Positions 1-7,368 of a DNA stretch of 36,954 nucleotides are shown here, piece by piece. The DNA comes from an uncultured Rubrobacteraceae bacterium (GTDB lineage Bacteria; Actinomycetota; Rubrobacteria; Rubrobacterales; Rubrobacteraceae). The translations under genes were made by a program, and so were the position numbers. The stretch is taken from the NCBI GenBank assembly GCA_902806015.1, contig CADCUZ010000077.1:1-36954 (forward strand), written 5' to 3'. How positions within the stretch are numbered: position 1 is the stretch's first letter; each line of letters opens with the position of its first letter. The notes beneath the pieces were generated by a model. That model saw only the letters and a list, made by a program, of their open reading frames with translations, was not told the origin of the DNA and made no database searches.

Positions 1-187
1 GATAGAGACGACGGCCAACCAGGACTCGCCGCTCATGGAGCAGAAGGTCCCCATCCTGGGGCTGGACGTCTGGGAGCACGCCTACTACCTTAAGCACCAG
101 AACCGTCGTCCCGAGTACATAGACGCCTTCTGGAACGTGGTGAACTGGCGAGAGGTGGCGAGCCGCTACGAGGCGGGGCATTCCTGA
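1..187 (+). CDS. sodA: Fe/Mn superoxide dismutase, C-terminal end (5' truncated by window)
   Basis: The first complete codon is at position 2 and the frame closes with TGA at 185-187. The 61 visible residues hold the C-terminal signature of Fe/Mn superoxide dismutases: a DVWEHAYYL block, which supplies the metal-binding Asp and His, then a conserved Asn-Arg and a [11 protein letters not shown] block. The enzyme converts superoxide to oxygen and hydrogen peroxide in the cytoplasm. The metal cannot be assigned from this fragment. The start lies outside the window. A hairpin with a short T-run follows the stop, so the gene probably ends its transcript here. Confidence 0.93.
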   Translation, partial: IETTANQDSPLMEQKVPILGLDVWEHAYYLKHQNRRPEYIDAFWNVVNWREVASRYEAGHS

Positions 188-191
188 TGGC

Positions 192-214
192 GGTCAGACG
201 CGCTGACGGCTTTT
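192..214 (+). terminator. Probable terminator after superoxide dismutase gene
   Basis: GTCAG (193-197), a 5-nt loop and CTGAC (203-207) form a perfect 5-bp stem, which extends by flanking G/C pairs. It is followed by GGC and TTTT at 211-214. It starts 5 nt after the SOD stop codon. The T-run is short, so the termination strength is uncertain. Confidence 0.55.
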
Positions 215-335
215 GACCCGGACGCGAAACGGGCCCGACATCGAGGCACCTCGGCGCGGACGACGTGCACAGTCCTCGTCGCGTTCGAACGGGAGATCCG
301 TTCCCGCAGCGATTCTCAGAAAGGGGCGCGAAGCG

Positions 336-590
336 ATGGCGCACAGCGAGATCATGCAGAAGATCGAGGACCTCTCGGAGGAGCGGGAGAGGCTTTTGGC
401 CCGCGAAGGGTCTCACCACGCGGGCGCGGGCGACCACCGGAGGCTCGAGGACATAGATCACACCCTGGGCGTGCTGTGGGACCTTCGGCGGCGGGAGTTG
501 GCCGGCGAGTACGTGAGGTTGGACCAGGACTACTTCGACCGTTACGTCGTGAGCCCGGGGGACGACGCCCCCGACGGGTACAGGCGGTAG
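336..590 (+). CDS. DUF2630 family protein
   Basis: 84-residue acidic and strongly helical protein. The ATG at 336 is preceded by a GAAAGGGG ribosome-binding site. The N-terminal helix (residues about 4-25) is followed by a second helix with an L..ID..LG.LWDLRRRELAG pattern, typical of the short actinobacterial DUF2630 family. The function of that family is unknown. An upstream in-frame start at 213 would add 41 low-complexity residues without a ribosome-binding site and is rejected. The gene lies alone between the SOD gene and the redox operon. No membrane segment or catalytic motif is visible. Confidence 0.8.
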   Translation: MAHSEIMQKIEDLSEERERLLAREGSHHAGAGDHRRLEDIDHTLGVLWDLRRRELAGEYVRLDQDYFDRYVVSPGDDAPDGYRR

Positions 591-692
591 CCTTCCCTAC
601 GGGGCGGGAGGAGAGGCGAGGACGAGACCCGACATATCGACGGTATTTCCCAAGAGCCAGGGTACGGGCAAGAGACCTAGGAGGTAAAGATA

Positions 693-1301
693 ATGGGCGA
701 AGGGTTCTTCTCCAGGGGCTTCGGGGGCCGCCGCAGGCAGGCGGACGACGCGCGGCTTCCCCCGGGCCAGTACCTCGAGGACGGCTTCCCGGTACTCTCC
801 GCAGGACCCACGCCGCGCACCCCCCTTGAGGAGTGGGACTTCTCCGTAGTCGGGGAGGTCGACGAGCCCAAGAGGTGGACCTGGGAGGAGTTCAGGCAGC
901 TGCCCTCAGAGGAGGTCACAAGGGACATCCACTGCGTCACCAAGTGGTCCAAGTTCGGGACGAGGTGGGTGGGCGTCTCGGTGGACACCCTGCTGGAGGG
1001 GGCGGAGACCTCCGCGGGGTACGTCACGGCCTTCTGCGACGGCGGCTACACGACGAACCTCCCCATCGAGGATGTGACGGGCGGCAAGGCGTGGGTGGCC
1101 TACGCCTACGAGGGCGAGCCGCTCGGGCCCGAGCACGGCGGCCCGGCCCGCTTACTCGTGCCCCACCTGTACTTCTGGAAGAGCGCCAAGTGGGTCAGGG
1201 GCCTCAGTCTCACGACGGAGGACGAGCCGGGCTTCTGGGAGTCTTTGGGTTACCACAACCACGCGGACCCCTGGCGCGAGCAGCGCTACTGGGGCGACTA
1301 G
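693..1301 (+). CDS. Sulfite oxidase-like molybdopterin oxidoreductase
   Basis: 202 residues comprising one oxidoreductase molybdopterin-binding domain of the sulfite oxidase/YedY type. Cys81 in the DIHCVTKWSKFGTRWVGV block is the expected molybdenum ligand. The segment GPARLLVPHLYFWKSAKWVRG is the usual pterin-contacting C-terminal part. There is no signal peptide or Tat motif, and the Mo-co dimerisation domain of true sulfite oxidases is absent, so it is probably a small cytoplasmic relative. The AGGAGGT site at 679-685 supports this ATG. The downstream flavin reductase starts 4 nt after the stop, and the two are probably redox partners, with electrons passing between NAD(P)H, flavin and molybdenum. 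The substrate is unknown. Confidence 0.9.
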   Translation: MGEGFFSRGFGGRRRQADDARLPPGQYLEDGFPVLSAGPTPRTPLEEWDFSVVGEVDEPKRWTWEEFRQLPSEEVTRDIHCVTKWSKFGTRWVGVSVDTLLEGAETSAGYVTAFCDGGYTTNLPIEDVTGGKAWVAYAYEGEPLGPEHGGPARLLVPHLYFWKSAKWVRGLSLTTEDEPGFWESLGYHNHADPWREQRYWGD

Positions 1302-1304
1302 CGG

Positions 1305-2051
1305 GTGGCCGTGCGGCTCTACAGGACGATATGGCGCCTGGCCGAGGTGGCCGAGGTGGTGCCCGAGACCCCGAGGGCCAGGAGCCTGGTGCTAGAGGTT
1401 CCCGGCTGGGAGGGACACAGGGCCGGCCAGCACGTCGACGTGAGGCTCACCGCCGAGGACGGCTACCGGGCCCAGAGGAGCTACTCCATAGCCACGGCCC
1501 CGGAGGACGAGAGGCTCGCGCTCACGGTGGACCGTCTGGAGGACGGCGAGGTCTCCCCCTACCTCACGGACGTGCTGATGGCGGGTGACAAACTGGAGCT
1601 CAGGGGGCCGATCGGGGGCTACTTCGCCTGGGAGGCCCAAGACGGCGGGCCGCTCTTGCTCGTGGCCGGGGGTTCCGGCGTGGTGCCGCTGATGGCGATG
1701 ATCCGCCACCGGGCGGCCACGGGCAGCGAAGTGCCAACCCGCCTGCTCTACTCCTCGCGCTCCTTCGAGGAGATCGTCTACCGCAAGGAACTGGGGGACC
1801 TCGCGGCACGGGACGGTTCGCTGGAGGTCGTCCATACCCTGACCCGCTCCGGGCCCGAGGGTTGGGGCGGCTACGACCGCAGGATCGACGCCGAGATGCT
1901 CGCGGAGGTGGCCTGGTCCCCCGACGAGCGCCCCCTCGCCTTCGTGTGCGGCCCGACGCCGCTGGTGGAGGCGGTGGCGGACGCGCTGGTGGAACTGGGG
2001 CACGACCCCGCACGAGTCAAGACCGAACGCTTCGGAGCGACGGGAGGTTAG
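1305..2051 (+). CDS. FAD/NAD(P)-binding ferredoxin reductase-like oxidoreductase
   Basis: 248 residues with a GTG start placed 4 nt after the preceding stop. The fold is the ferredoxin-NADP reductase type. The FAD-binding domain covers about residues 1-110 and includes the RSYS motif at 58-61. The NAD(P)-binding domain has AGGSGVVPLMAM at about 121-132 and the nucleotide-binding CGPTPLV at 215-221. No 2Fe-2S domain is attached, so electrons must leave through a partner protein. The gene order with the molybdopterin protein upstream and the zinc-ribbon protein 4 nt downstream makes those two the likely partners. Physiological direction and acceptor cannot be read from the sequence. Confidence 0.9.
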   Translation: MAVRLYRTIWRLAEVAEVVPETPRARSLVLEVPGWEGHRAGQHVDVRLTAEDGYRAQRSYSIATAPEDERLALTVDRLEDGEVSPYLTDVLMAGDKLELRGPIGGYFAWEAQDGGPLLLVAGGSGVVPLMAMIRHRAATGSEVPTRLLYSSRSFEEIVYRKELGDLAARDGSLEVVHTLTRSGPEGWGGYDRRIDAEMLAEVAWSPDERPLAFVCGPTPLVEAVADALVELGHDPARVKTERFGATGG

Positions 2052-2055
2052 GGAG

Positions 2056-2316
2056 ATGGACGAACTCAGGCTGGACGGCAACGCCGCGGCGGGCACCCTC
2101 GGGGAGGTATTCTCCTTCGAGGTGACCACCGCCGAGTACGCCTGCGGTGGGTGCGGAAGGACCGGCAGGCTCGGGGGGGCGATGGTCTACGAGGTGAGGG
2201 ATCTGGGCACCATCCTACGCTGCCCGGGCTGCGACAACGCCCTTATCCGGCTCGCCCACGTCCGCGGTCGACACTTCGTCGATATGGGGGGGACCCGCTA
2301 CCTCGCGACCGGGTAG
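2056..2316 (+). CDS. DUF6510 family zinc-ribbon protein
   Basis: 86 residues with two CxxC knuckles: CGGC at about 32-35 and CPGC at about 57-60. This is a small zinc ribbon. The N-terminal LDGNAAAGTLGEVFSFEVT segment is characteristic of actinobacterial DUF6510 proteins, which commonly follow sulfite-oxidase-like and ferredoxin-reductase-like genes. The ATG lies 4 nt after the previous stop, within the same operon. Zinc binding is inferred from the cysteines, and its role relative to the two redox enzymes is unknown. Confidence 0.82.
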   Translation: MDELRLDGNAAAGTLGEVFSFEVTTAEYACGGCGRTGRLGGAMVYEVRDLGTILRCPGCDNALIRLAHVRGRHFVDMGGTRYLATG

Positions 2317-2445
2317 CCTCATGGAAGGAGGCTTGCCTGTTGTGTCCCTCACTTCGTGTAGATTACCGCCGAACTCCGACGGCGCACCGCTCGCTTATGC
2401 TCACTGCGGCTGTTCCGTCGCGTTTCCCGAATCGGAGGGGGGCCT

Positions 2446-3522
2446 TTGTCCGTAGCTCTCGAATACGGGTTTGCGCTGGTCGTCATCCTCGGGGCGGCCG
2501 TGCTTTTCACGAACGCCGTGGAGATACTTGGCGGGCGGCTAAAGCTGGGGCAGGGGGCGGTCGGGAGCGTGCTGGCGGCGGTGGGGACCGCGCTGCCGGA
2601 GACCATGATCCCGGTGGTCGCGATCCTGGCGGCCGTGCTCTCCGGGGAGGGAGGAGAGGCCGCGGGTGAGATAGGGATCGGGGCCATCCTCGGCGCGCCG
2701 TTCCTGCTCGCGACGCTGGCGATGTTCGTCACCGGGGTCGCCGCGGTCGCATACCGCAAGCGCAGGGAGCAGGGGATGGAGATCCGCTGCCGCGCGGCGA
2801 GCGTGGGCGAGGAGTTCCCCTGGTGCAAGACGCCCGGAAAGGACGTGGTCGTCGACCAGAAGACCATAGCCCGCGACGTCGGCTTCTTCTTGGTCTTTTT
2901 CGCCGCGGCCGCGGGCGCCGGTATCGTGGAGCTGCCCCTGGTCGTAAGGATCGGGCTCGCCGCCCTCCTCGTTGTCGCCTACGCCTATTACGTCCGCCGA
3001 ACGCTCCACTCCGGCGGCGCGCTGGAGGAGGTCCCCGAGGGCCTAACGCTGTGGCGCTTTGGGTCGGCGCCCCCGACGTGGGCCGTCGTCGCCCAGGCGC
3101 TCTTGGCCCTCGCGCTCATAATCGTGGGAGCCGAGGTCTTCGTGGAGGCGGTGGGGCACACGGCGGAGACCATCGGGCTGCCAGCGGGGCTGGTCGCCCT
3201 CGTGCTCGCCCCCCTGGCGACGGAGCTGCCCGAGAAGATCAACTCCGTCCTGTGGGTGCGCGACGGCAAAGACACCTTGGCCCTCGGCAACATCACCGGC
3301 GCGATGGTTTTCCAGAGCACCGTCCCCGTGACGTTCGGCGTCCTGTTCACGAGCTGGGAGCTCGGGCCGCTCAACCTCTTCTCCGCGGCGCTGGCCCTCC
3401 TCTCCGGGGGCTTCGTTTATCTGGTGCTCAGGCGGGAAGGGGCGCTGCACGCCTGGCACCTGTTGATCGGCGGGCTCTTCTACCTCGCCTTCCTGGTCGC
3501 CGCTGTATTCGCCGTTATCTGA
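2446..3522 (+). CDS. Sodium/calcium exchanger-type membrane protein
   Basis: 358-residue polytopic membrane protein of the CaCA/NCX superfamily. It contains the two inverted alpha repeats expected of the family. The first has GSVLAAVGTALPETMIPVVAI (about 41-61), and the second has APLATELPEKINSVLWV followed by LALGNITGAMVFQSTVPV. The TALPE and TELPE acidic residues are the ion-coordinating positions. A hydrophilic cytoplasmic loop rich in Arg/Lys (about 102-135) separates the halves. About ten membrane segments are visible. The start is TTG at 2446, supported by CGGAGGGGGG just upstream. The gene stands alone, 129 bp after the redox operon. The transported cation is inferred, not shown. Confidence 0.87.
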   Translation: MSVALEYGFALVVILGAAVLFTNAVEILGGRLKLGQGAVGSVLAAVGTALPETMIPVVAILAAVLSGEGGEAAGEIGIGAILGAPFLLATLAMFVTGVAAVAYRKRREQGMEIRCRAASVGEEFPWCKTPGKDVVVDQKTIARDVGFFLVFFAAAAGAGIVELPLVVRIGLAALLVVAYAYYVRRTLHSGGALEEVPEGLTLWRFGSAPPTWAVVAQALLALALIIVGAEVFVEAVGHTAETIGLPAGLVALVLAPLATELPEKINSVLWVRDGKDTLALGNITGAMVFQSTVPVTFGVLFTSWELGPLNLFSAALALLSGGFVYLVLRREGALHAWHLLIGGLFYLAFLVAAVFAVI

Positions 3523-3874
3523 TCTCCTACCCTACGTGCGGGCAGACTAAGATCCCCGACCGTACCCCTTGACGGTTGCGTGAGAGTTACCGGGGCGAAC
3601 GCCGGCGAACAACGGCGGACACGCATCCAAGAGACTTGGTTTAGAGAGGCGTTTTTTGGAACACTCGTGAACGTTGACGAACTTTGCGAGCCGCCTTTGC
3701 ACGGCGGAGGTCGGGGGTTCGAATCCCCCCGGCTCCAATTTGAAGGATTCTCGTCTCGCAGGTCTCACGCAAGAAAGGATGGCTCCACCCCTCGCTTTTT
3801 GGCATCAACCCGCTAGGAGAGAGCGTTGTCAAGAGCCTGGGCTGCGCCGCTTCCTGGTGTTTTTGCAGAATCCA
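3523..3874. other. Gene-free interval carrying a tRNA fragment
   Basis: No credible protein gene. Short reading frames on both strands overlap the tRNA-like T-arm, and their GGFEPPTSA/GGIRTPD-like translations are the usual artefact of antisense tRNA T-arms. The interval separates the exchanger gene (+) from the end of the dehydrogenase operon (-), so both transcripts should terminate here. No strong T-tailed hairpin was found for either. Confidence 0.6.
3691..3737 (+). pseudogene. tRNA-Ala(UGC) 3'-half fragment
   Basis: Perfect 3' half of a tRNA. The anticodon stem is CCGCC/GGCGG (3691-3695, 3703-3707) with loop TTTGCAC and anticodon TGC at 3698-3700. The variable loop is AGGTC. The T-arm is GGGGG-TTCGAAT-CCCCC (3713-3729), then acceptor strand CGGCTCC and discriminator A at 3737. 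The matching 5' acceptor strand GGAGCCG and a D-arm are absent from the 80 bp upstream, so no functional tRNA can be made. Such 3' halves are left at one end of elements integrated at a tRNA gene. A related decayed copy lies at 11254-11281. Confidence 0.75.
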
Positions 3875-4828
3875 TCATGCAACCCGAAACAGTAGGTCAC
3901 GCCCGTCGCGCAGCCTACAGGTATTTTCCAGGGCGATATCGAAGCTGCGGGCCAGCGTCTCCTGAGTCAGCCACGCCACGTGCGGCGTGACCACCACGTT
4001 CTCCAGCGATAGGAGTGGGTGGTCGGGTGACGGGGGTTCTTCGGAGAGGACGTCGAGGCCGGCGGCTCGCAGGTGCCCGCTCGTGAGGGCCTCGACAAGC
4101 GGGACTTCCTCGACGAGCCCGCCGCGTGCGGTGTTGACCAGGATGGCGCCCGATCTCATGCGCGCCAGGGCCGCCCGATCGATTATCTTCTCCGTCTTCG
4201 GCGTCAGCGGGAGGTGCAGCGACACTATGTCGGACGCCTCGAGCAGGTCGTCGAGGCTGTATCGTTCGATCCCGAGATCCGAACGCGCGCTCCTGGCGGT
4301 GTAAATGACGCGGGCGCCCAGGGCCCGAAGCGGCCCGACAAGCCGCGAGGCGACCGCGCCGGCGCCTACGAGCCCCACCGTCCGGCCGCACAGTTCTCCC
4401 AAGGTGTTCCGCCGCTCGCGGGCATCGCCCTCCGGCGCCCAGCCGTTCCCGGCGCGGCATGCCCGGTCGAGACCTGTGAGGTTTCGAAGGGCGGCCAGCA
4501 TGAGCATGAGGGTCGCCTCTGCAACCGCTTGCGTGTTCGTGCCCGGCATGTTTGCGACCGCTACCCCGCGCCGTTGCGCCGCCTCGAGGTCGATAGTGTT
4601 GAGGCCGACCCCGATTTTCTGGACGAGCCGAAGACGCGGTGCGCCTGCCAGGATCTCATCTGTGACGGGCTTTAGGATGTGCAGCAGGACATCTGCGTCG
4701 CGCAGTTCGCTCGCGAGCCTCGCGCCGTCCTCCTCGGGGCTCACGACGACCCGCGCCCCTTTGCGCGCCCACCCGGCGAACAACGCTTCGCGCAGCTTAC
4801 CCGGATCGTACCCGCATACCACCTTCAT
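3875..4828 (-). CDS. D-2-hydroxyacid dehydrogenase (NAD(P)-dependent)
   Basis: 317 residues. The ATG at 4828 is preceded on its strand by GGAGGGAGGGC. The N- and C-terminal segments form the substrate-binding domain. The Rossmann domain has GLVGAGAVASRL at 152-163 (GxGxxA). The catalytic triad is present: Arg235 in NTARGGLV, Glu264 in DVLSEEPP and His283 in TPHVAW. The family interconverts D-2-hydroxyacids and 2-oxoacids with NAD(P)H (phosphoglycerate, glyoxylate or phosphonate-related substrates), and the specificity cannot be read here. It is the last gene of an operon with the enolase-like gene (68 nt upstream) and an APH-fold kinase. This suggests it reduces or oxidises a 2-oxo/2-hydroxy acid made by those enzymes. 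No ACT regulatory domain is present, unlike many SerA proteins. Confidence 0.9.
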   Translation of the reverse strand: MKVVCGYDPGKLREALFAGWARKGARVVVSPEEDGARLASELRDADVLLHILKPVTDEILAGAPRLRLVQKIGVGLNTIDLEAAQRRGVAVANMPGTNTQAVAEATLMLMLAALRNLTGLDRACRAGNGWAPEGDARERRNTLGELCGRTVGLVGAGAVASRLVGPLRALGARVIYTARSARSDLGIERYSLDDLLEASDIVSLHLPLTPKTEKIIDRAALARMRSGAILVNTARGGLVEEVPLVEALTSGHLRAAGLDVLSEEPPSPDHPLLSLENVVVTPHVAWLTQETLARSFDIALENTCRLRDGRDLLFRVA

Positions 4829-4896
4829 GCTAAGGTGCCCTCCCTCCGTCCCTATGTGCGGAGCCACGCAATGAGGCGTAACTCGACCACCTTGCG

Positions 4897-6177
4897 CTAC
4901 CTCGGTAGCTTGCCATGCCAACCCGCCAGGGGCAGGCCCGTCTCGGATTCGATCTCCAGCAGCCGGTTGTACTTGGCCAGGCGCTCGGACTGGGTGATGG
5001 AGCCGATCTTGATCTGGTTGCCGCCCCAGCCCACCGCAAGATCCGCGAGCCAGTCGTCCTCCGTCTCCCCGCTGCGCGCGCTTACCGTCACGGCCCAACC
5101 AGCGTTCCTCGCGAGCCTCAAAGCCTCGGCGGCCTCGGTGAGCGTGCCGACCTGGTTGACCTTCAGCAGGAGGGCATCGGATGCCCTAGACTCCACGGCT
5201 CTCCGGATGCGGTCGGGGTTGGTGCATAGGAGGTCGTCTCCCAAGGTCAACGCGCGCCCCGAGACGCGCTCGCGCAGTTTCGGCCAGCCCTCCCAGTCGT
5301 TCTCGGAGAGGCCGTCCTCGACGCTGACTATCGGGTAGTGGTCGAGCCAGGATGACACGTGTTCGATCATGGCGTCGCCGCTTAGTGGTTTGTCTTCGAG
5401 GCGGTAGCTACCTTCTTTGTAGAAGTGGCTCGCCGCCACGTCCAACGCCAGCGCCACGTCGCGTCCCGGCTCGCAGCCCGCGAGCTTTATCGCTTCGACG
5501 GCGTCCTCGAGCATCGCGTCGGCGCCGGGGAAGGGCGGGGCGAGTCCGCCCTCGTCGGCGGTGAGGGGTCGCGCACCGTACTTCTCTAGCGCGAGCTTCG
5601 CCGCGGATTGGTAGACGTCGTAGGTCACGGCTAGAGCCTCGTCGATGGTGCGGCCCGCCACCGGCACGACGAGCGTGTCTTGAATCGGGACCTGGCCCCC
5701 CGCGTGCTTGCCGCCGGAGAAGAGGTTTATCGTGGGGCGTGGCATCGTGTTGGGCGTACGTCCCAGCATGTCCGCGAAGTGCTCGTAGAGCGGCACCCCG
5801 CGCTGAAGCGCGGCGGCGCGGGCGAACGCCATGGAGACGACCAGGATCGCATTGGCCCCCAGCCGCGACTTGTTATCCGTGCCGTCGAGTTCGACCATCG
5901 CCCGATCGAGGGCTTCCTGCGTCTCGAACGAGCGCCCCGAGAATGAGTCGTTTAGGGCCCCGCCGACGTTAGCGGCAGCCTTCCGGCAACCGAGGCCACC
6001 GTACCGATTTGCTTCGCCGTCGCGGAGCTCGAACGCCTCGGCCGCACCGGTCGAGGCTCCCGACGGAACCGAAGCGGACCCGACCGCGCCGCCTTCGAGT
6101 TCGCAGACCGCCTTTACGGTCGGTCGTCCGCGGCTATCCAAAATCTCCAGCCCTCTCAGGCGCGATATCTTTGGCAT
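4897..6177 (-). CDS. Enolase-like protein (divergent phosphopyruvate hydratase paralogue)
   Basis: 426 residues, full enolase length, with ATG at 6177, 4 nt after the kinase stop. Conserved features include the SVPSGASTGAAEAFELRDG loop (37-55), His158, catalytic Glu209 in DEGG, metal ligands Asp246, Glu287 and Asp314, catalytic Lys339 in LLKVNQVG, Arg368/Ser369, and Lys390 in NQIKIG. Usually invariant residues differ: SHRSGE reads SARSGE (Ala367), IQEF reads IQDT (Asp167), NGGxHADNN reads SGGKHAGGQ, and AASEFY reads AASHFY. Canonical enolase interconverts 2-phosphoglycerate and phosphoenolpyruvate. These changes plus the operon with a kinase and a 2-hydroxyacid dehydrogenase suggest a different 2-phospho-hydroxyacid substrate. 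A secondary glycolytic enolase cannot be excluded. Confidence 0.85.
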   Translation of the reverse strand: MPKISRLRGLEILDSRGRPTVKAVCELEGGAVGSASVPSGASTGAAEAFELRDGEANRYGGLGCRKAAANVGGALNDSFSGRSFETQEALDRAMVELDGTDNKSRLGANAILVVSMAFARAAALQRGVPLYEHFADMLGRTPNTMPRPTINLFSGGKHAGGQVPIQDTLVVPVAGRTIDEALAVTYDVYQSAAKLALEKYGARPLTADEGGLAPPFPGADAMLEDAVEAIKLAGCEPGRDVALALDVAASHFYKEGSYRLEDKPLSGDAMIEHVSSWLDHYPIVSVEDGLSENDWEGWPKLRERVSGRALTLGDDLLCTNPDRIRRAVESRASDALLLKVNQVGTLTEAAEALRLARNAGWAVTVSARSGETEDDWLADLAVGWGGNQIKIGSITQSERLAKYNRLLEIESETGLPLAGWHGKLPR

Positions 6178-6181
6178 GCCC

Positions 6182-7222
6182 CTATAACCTACCCACGAAG
6201 CCCCCGGCCAACCCCGGCACATCCCCAGGCGGGTTGCGTATCAGCTCGAGCACCGCCTCCCTCTGGCGGACAAGCTCCTCCTCGGCCAGGTACTCCAGCG
6301 GGGAGCGCCCGGCGACGCGCGCCAGTAGACATCCTAAAGTGTGGCGCACCGCCCGTTGCTCCAGACCCTCCATCCACGGGAGGACGCCGACCTCGTCGCG
6401 GTACACCGACCAGCACAGCCGCGCCGCCTCCGCGAAGGCGCTTCGTTTCTCTGGTAGGTGATTCGCCTTGCTAAGGAAGTGGGTGAGGCCGAACCCTAAG
6501 TCGAAGGCCGGATCGCCAAAGTGTATGACCTCGTGGTCTAAGAGGATGAGCCGCCCCTCACGGACAAGGACGTTCTTCGGGCTGTAGTCGCCGTGCACGA
6601 GGGTATCGCGGCGGGAGCGGGTCTCCTCCACGAGTGCACGGAGGAAGCGAGACGCCTCCGGAACCCGCTCGGCGGCGTACCCGTAGTACGGCTCCAGCCT
6701 CAACGACTCGAAGACCGAGCGATCTCTGAAAACGGGTTTCGCCTCCTTCCGGCGCTCGTAACCCCCGCGGTGAACCGTGCCCAGGAGCCGCCCGAACTGC
6801 TCGACGTGGTCGTTCTCGAGCCTGCCGTCCAGCAGCATCGCCTTCCAGTTTTCGTGCGGCTCGGGCACCGCCTCCATCGCGAGGAGGTGGTTATCGCGGT
6901 CCTCGAAGAGGAGTGGCGTTATCGTACCCGGAGGCGCGAGCGCCTCGAGCCAGCGCAAACCCAGTGCCTCTCGGTGGACCCGCTGGGGGTCGGAGAACCA
7001 GTCCACCGCTACCCGCAGCTTTGGGAGGGCCTGCTTGACGACCCACGCCTCGCCCGTCTGGTGCCGCTCGACGAGCACCGTGCGGTTGGAGACGCCGCCC
7101 ACGAGCACGCGCACCGCGAGCTCTTCATCCTCGCGGACGCGACCGGTCGCCCTAAGGTAGTGGGCCAGCGCCCCGGGTTGCTCTATGTCCGTAAGGTCTG
7201 CCTCCACGATGGCCCTAACCAT
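6182..7222 (-). CDS. APH-fold small-molecule phosphotransferase (kinase)
   Basis: 346 residues of the aminoglycoside phosphotransferase/choline kinase-like fold. The N-lobe includes VLVGGVSNRTVLV (nucleotide loop) and WVVKQAL, whose Lys is the ATP-binding residue. The C-lobe has the catalytic LVHGDYSPKNVLV motif and the metal-binding LLDHEVIHFGDPAFDLG motif, followed by GLTHFLSKA. Family members phosphorylate hydroxyl groups of small molecules such as aminoglycosides, methylthioribose, choline and homoserine. Resistance function is only one possibility and is not suggested by the context. The enolase-like gene begins 4 nt after its stop, which points to translational coupling and a shared pathway in which this enzyme could make the phosphorylated substrate. 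The ATG at 7222 has only a weak GGATCGG site. Confidence 0.85.
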   Translation of the reverse strand: MVRAIVEADLTDIEQPGALAHYLRATGRVREDEELAVRVLVGGVSNRTVLVERHQTGEAWVVKQALPKLRVAVDWFSDPQRVHREALGLRWLEALAPPGTITPLLFEDRDNHLLAMEAVPEPHENWKAMLLDGRLENDHVEQFGRLLGTVHRGGYERRKEAKPVFRDRSVFESLRLEPYYGYAAERVPEASRFLRALVEETRSRRDTLVHGDYSPKNVLVREGRLILLDHEVIHFGDPAFDLGFGLTHFLSKANHLPEKRSAFAEAARLCWSVYRDEVGVLPWMEGLEQRAVRHTLGCLLARVAGRSPLEYLAEEELVRQREAVLELIRNPPGDVPGLAGGFVGRL

Positions 7223-7250
7223 AGCCGATCCGACGCACCAAGATTAGATG

Positions 7251-7276
7251 AAAAAACGCCCCCGCATCAGCTGGCG
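7251..7276 (-). terminator. Possible weak terminator between flavin oxidoreductase and kinase
   Basis: Read on the minus strand, CGCC and GGCG can pair in a 4-bp stem with a 12-nt loop, immediately followed by TTTTTT (7251-7256). The stem is short, so this may instead be part of the kinase operon promoter region. The 146-bp gap is the only sizeable one between the kinase and the upstream luciferase-like gene. Confidence 0.3.
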
Positions 7277-7368
7277 CTACGGCGCACTATCGGGAAGCGG
7301 GCGACCTTCGGCCCGTCAGCATCTTTCTCGTTGGTACGCTTGTTGTGGTACCTGGCGGCCGAGGCGGC

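Noticed and set aside
3547..3832. Minus-strand short proteins with GGFEPPTSA and GGIRTPDLRR stretches
   Set aside because: These strings are well-known artefacts of translating the antisense strand of a tRNA T-arm.
6182..7222. Aminoglycoside resistance gene
   Set aside because: Only the general APH fold motifs are present. The operon with enolase-like and dehydrogenase genes points to metabolism.
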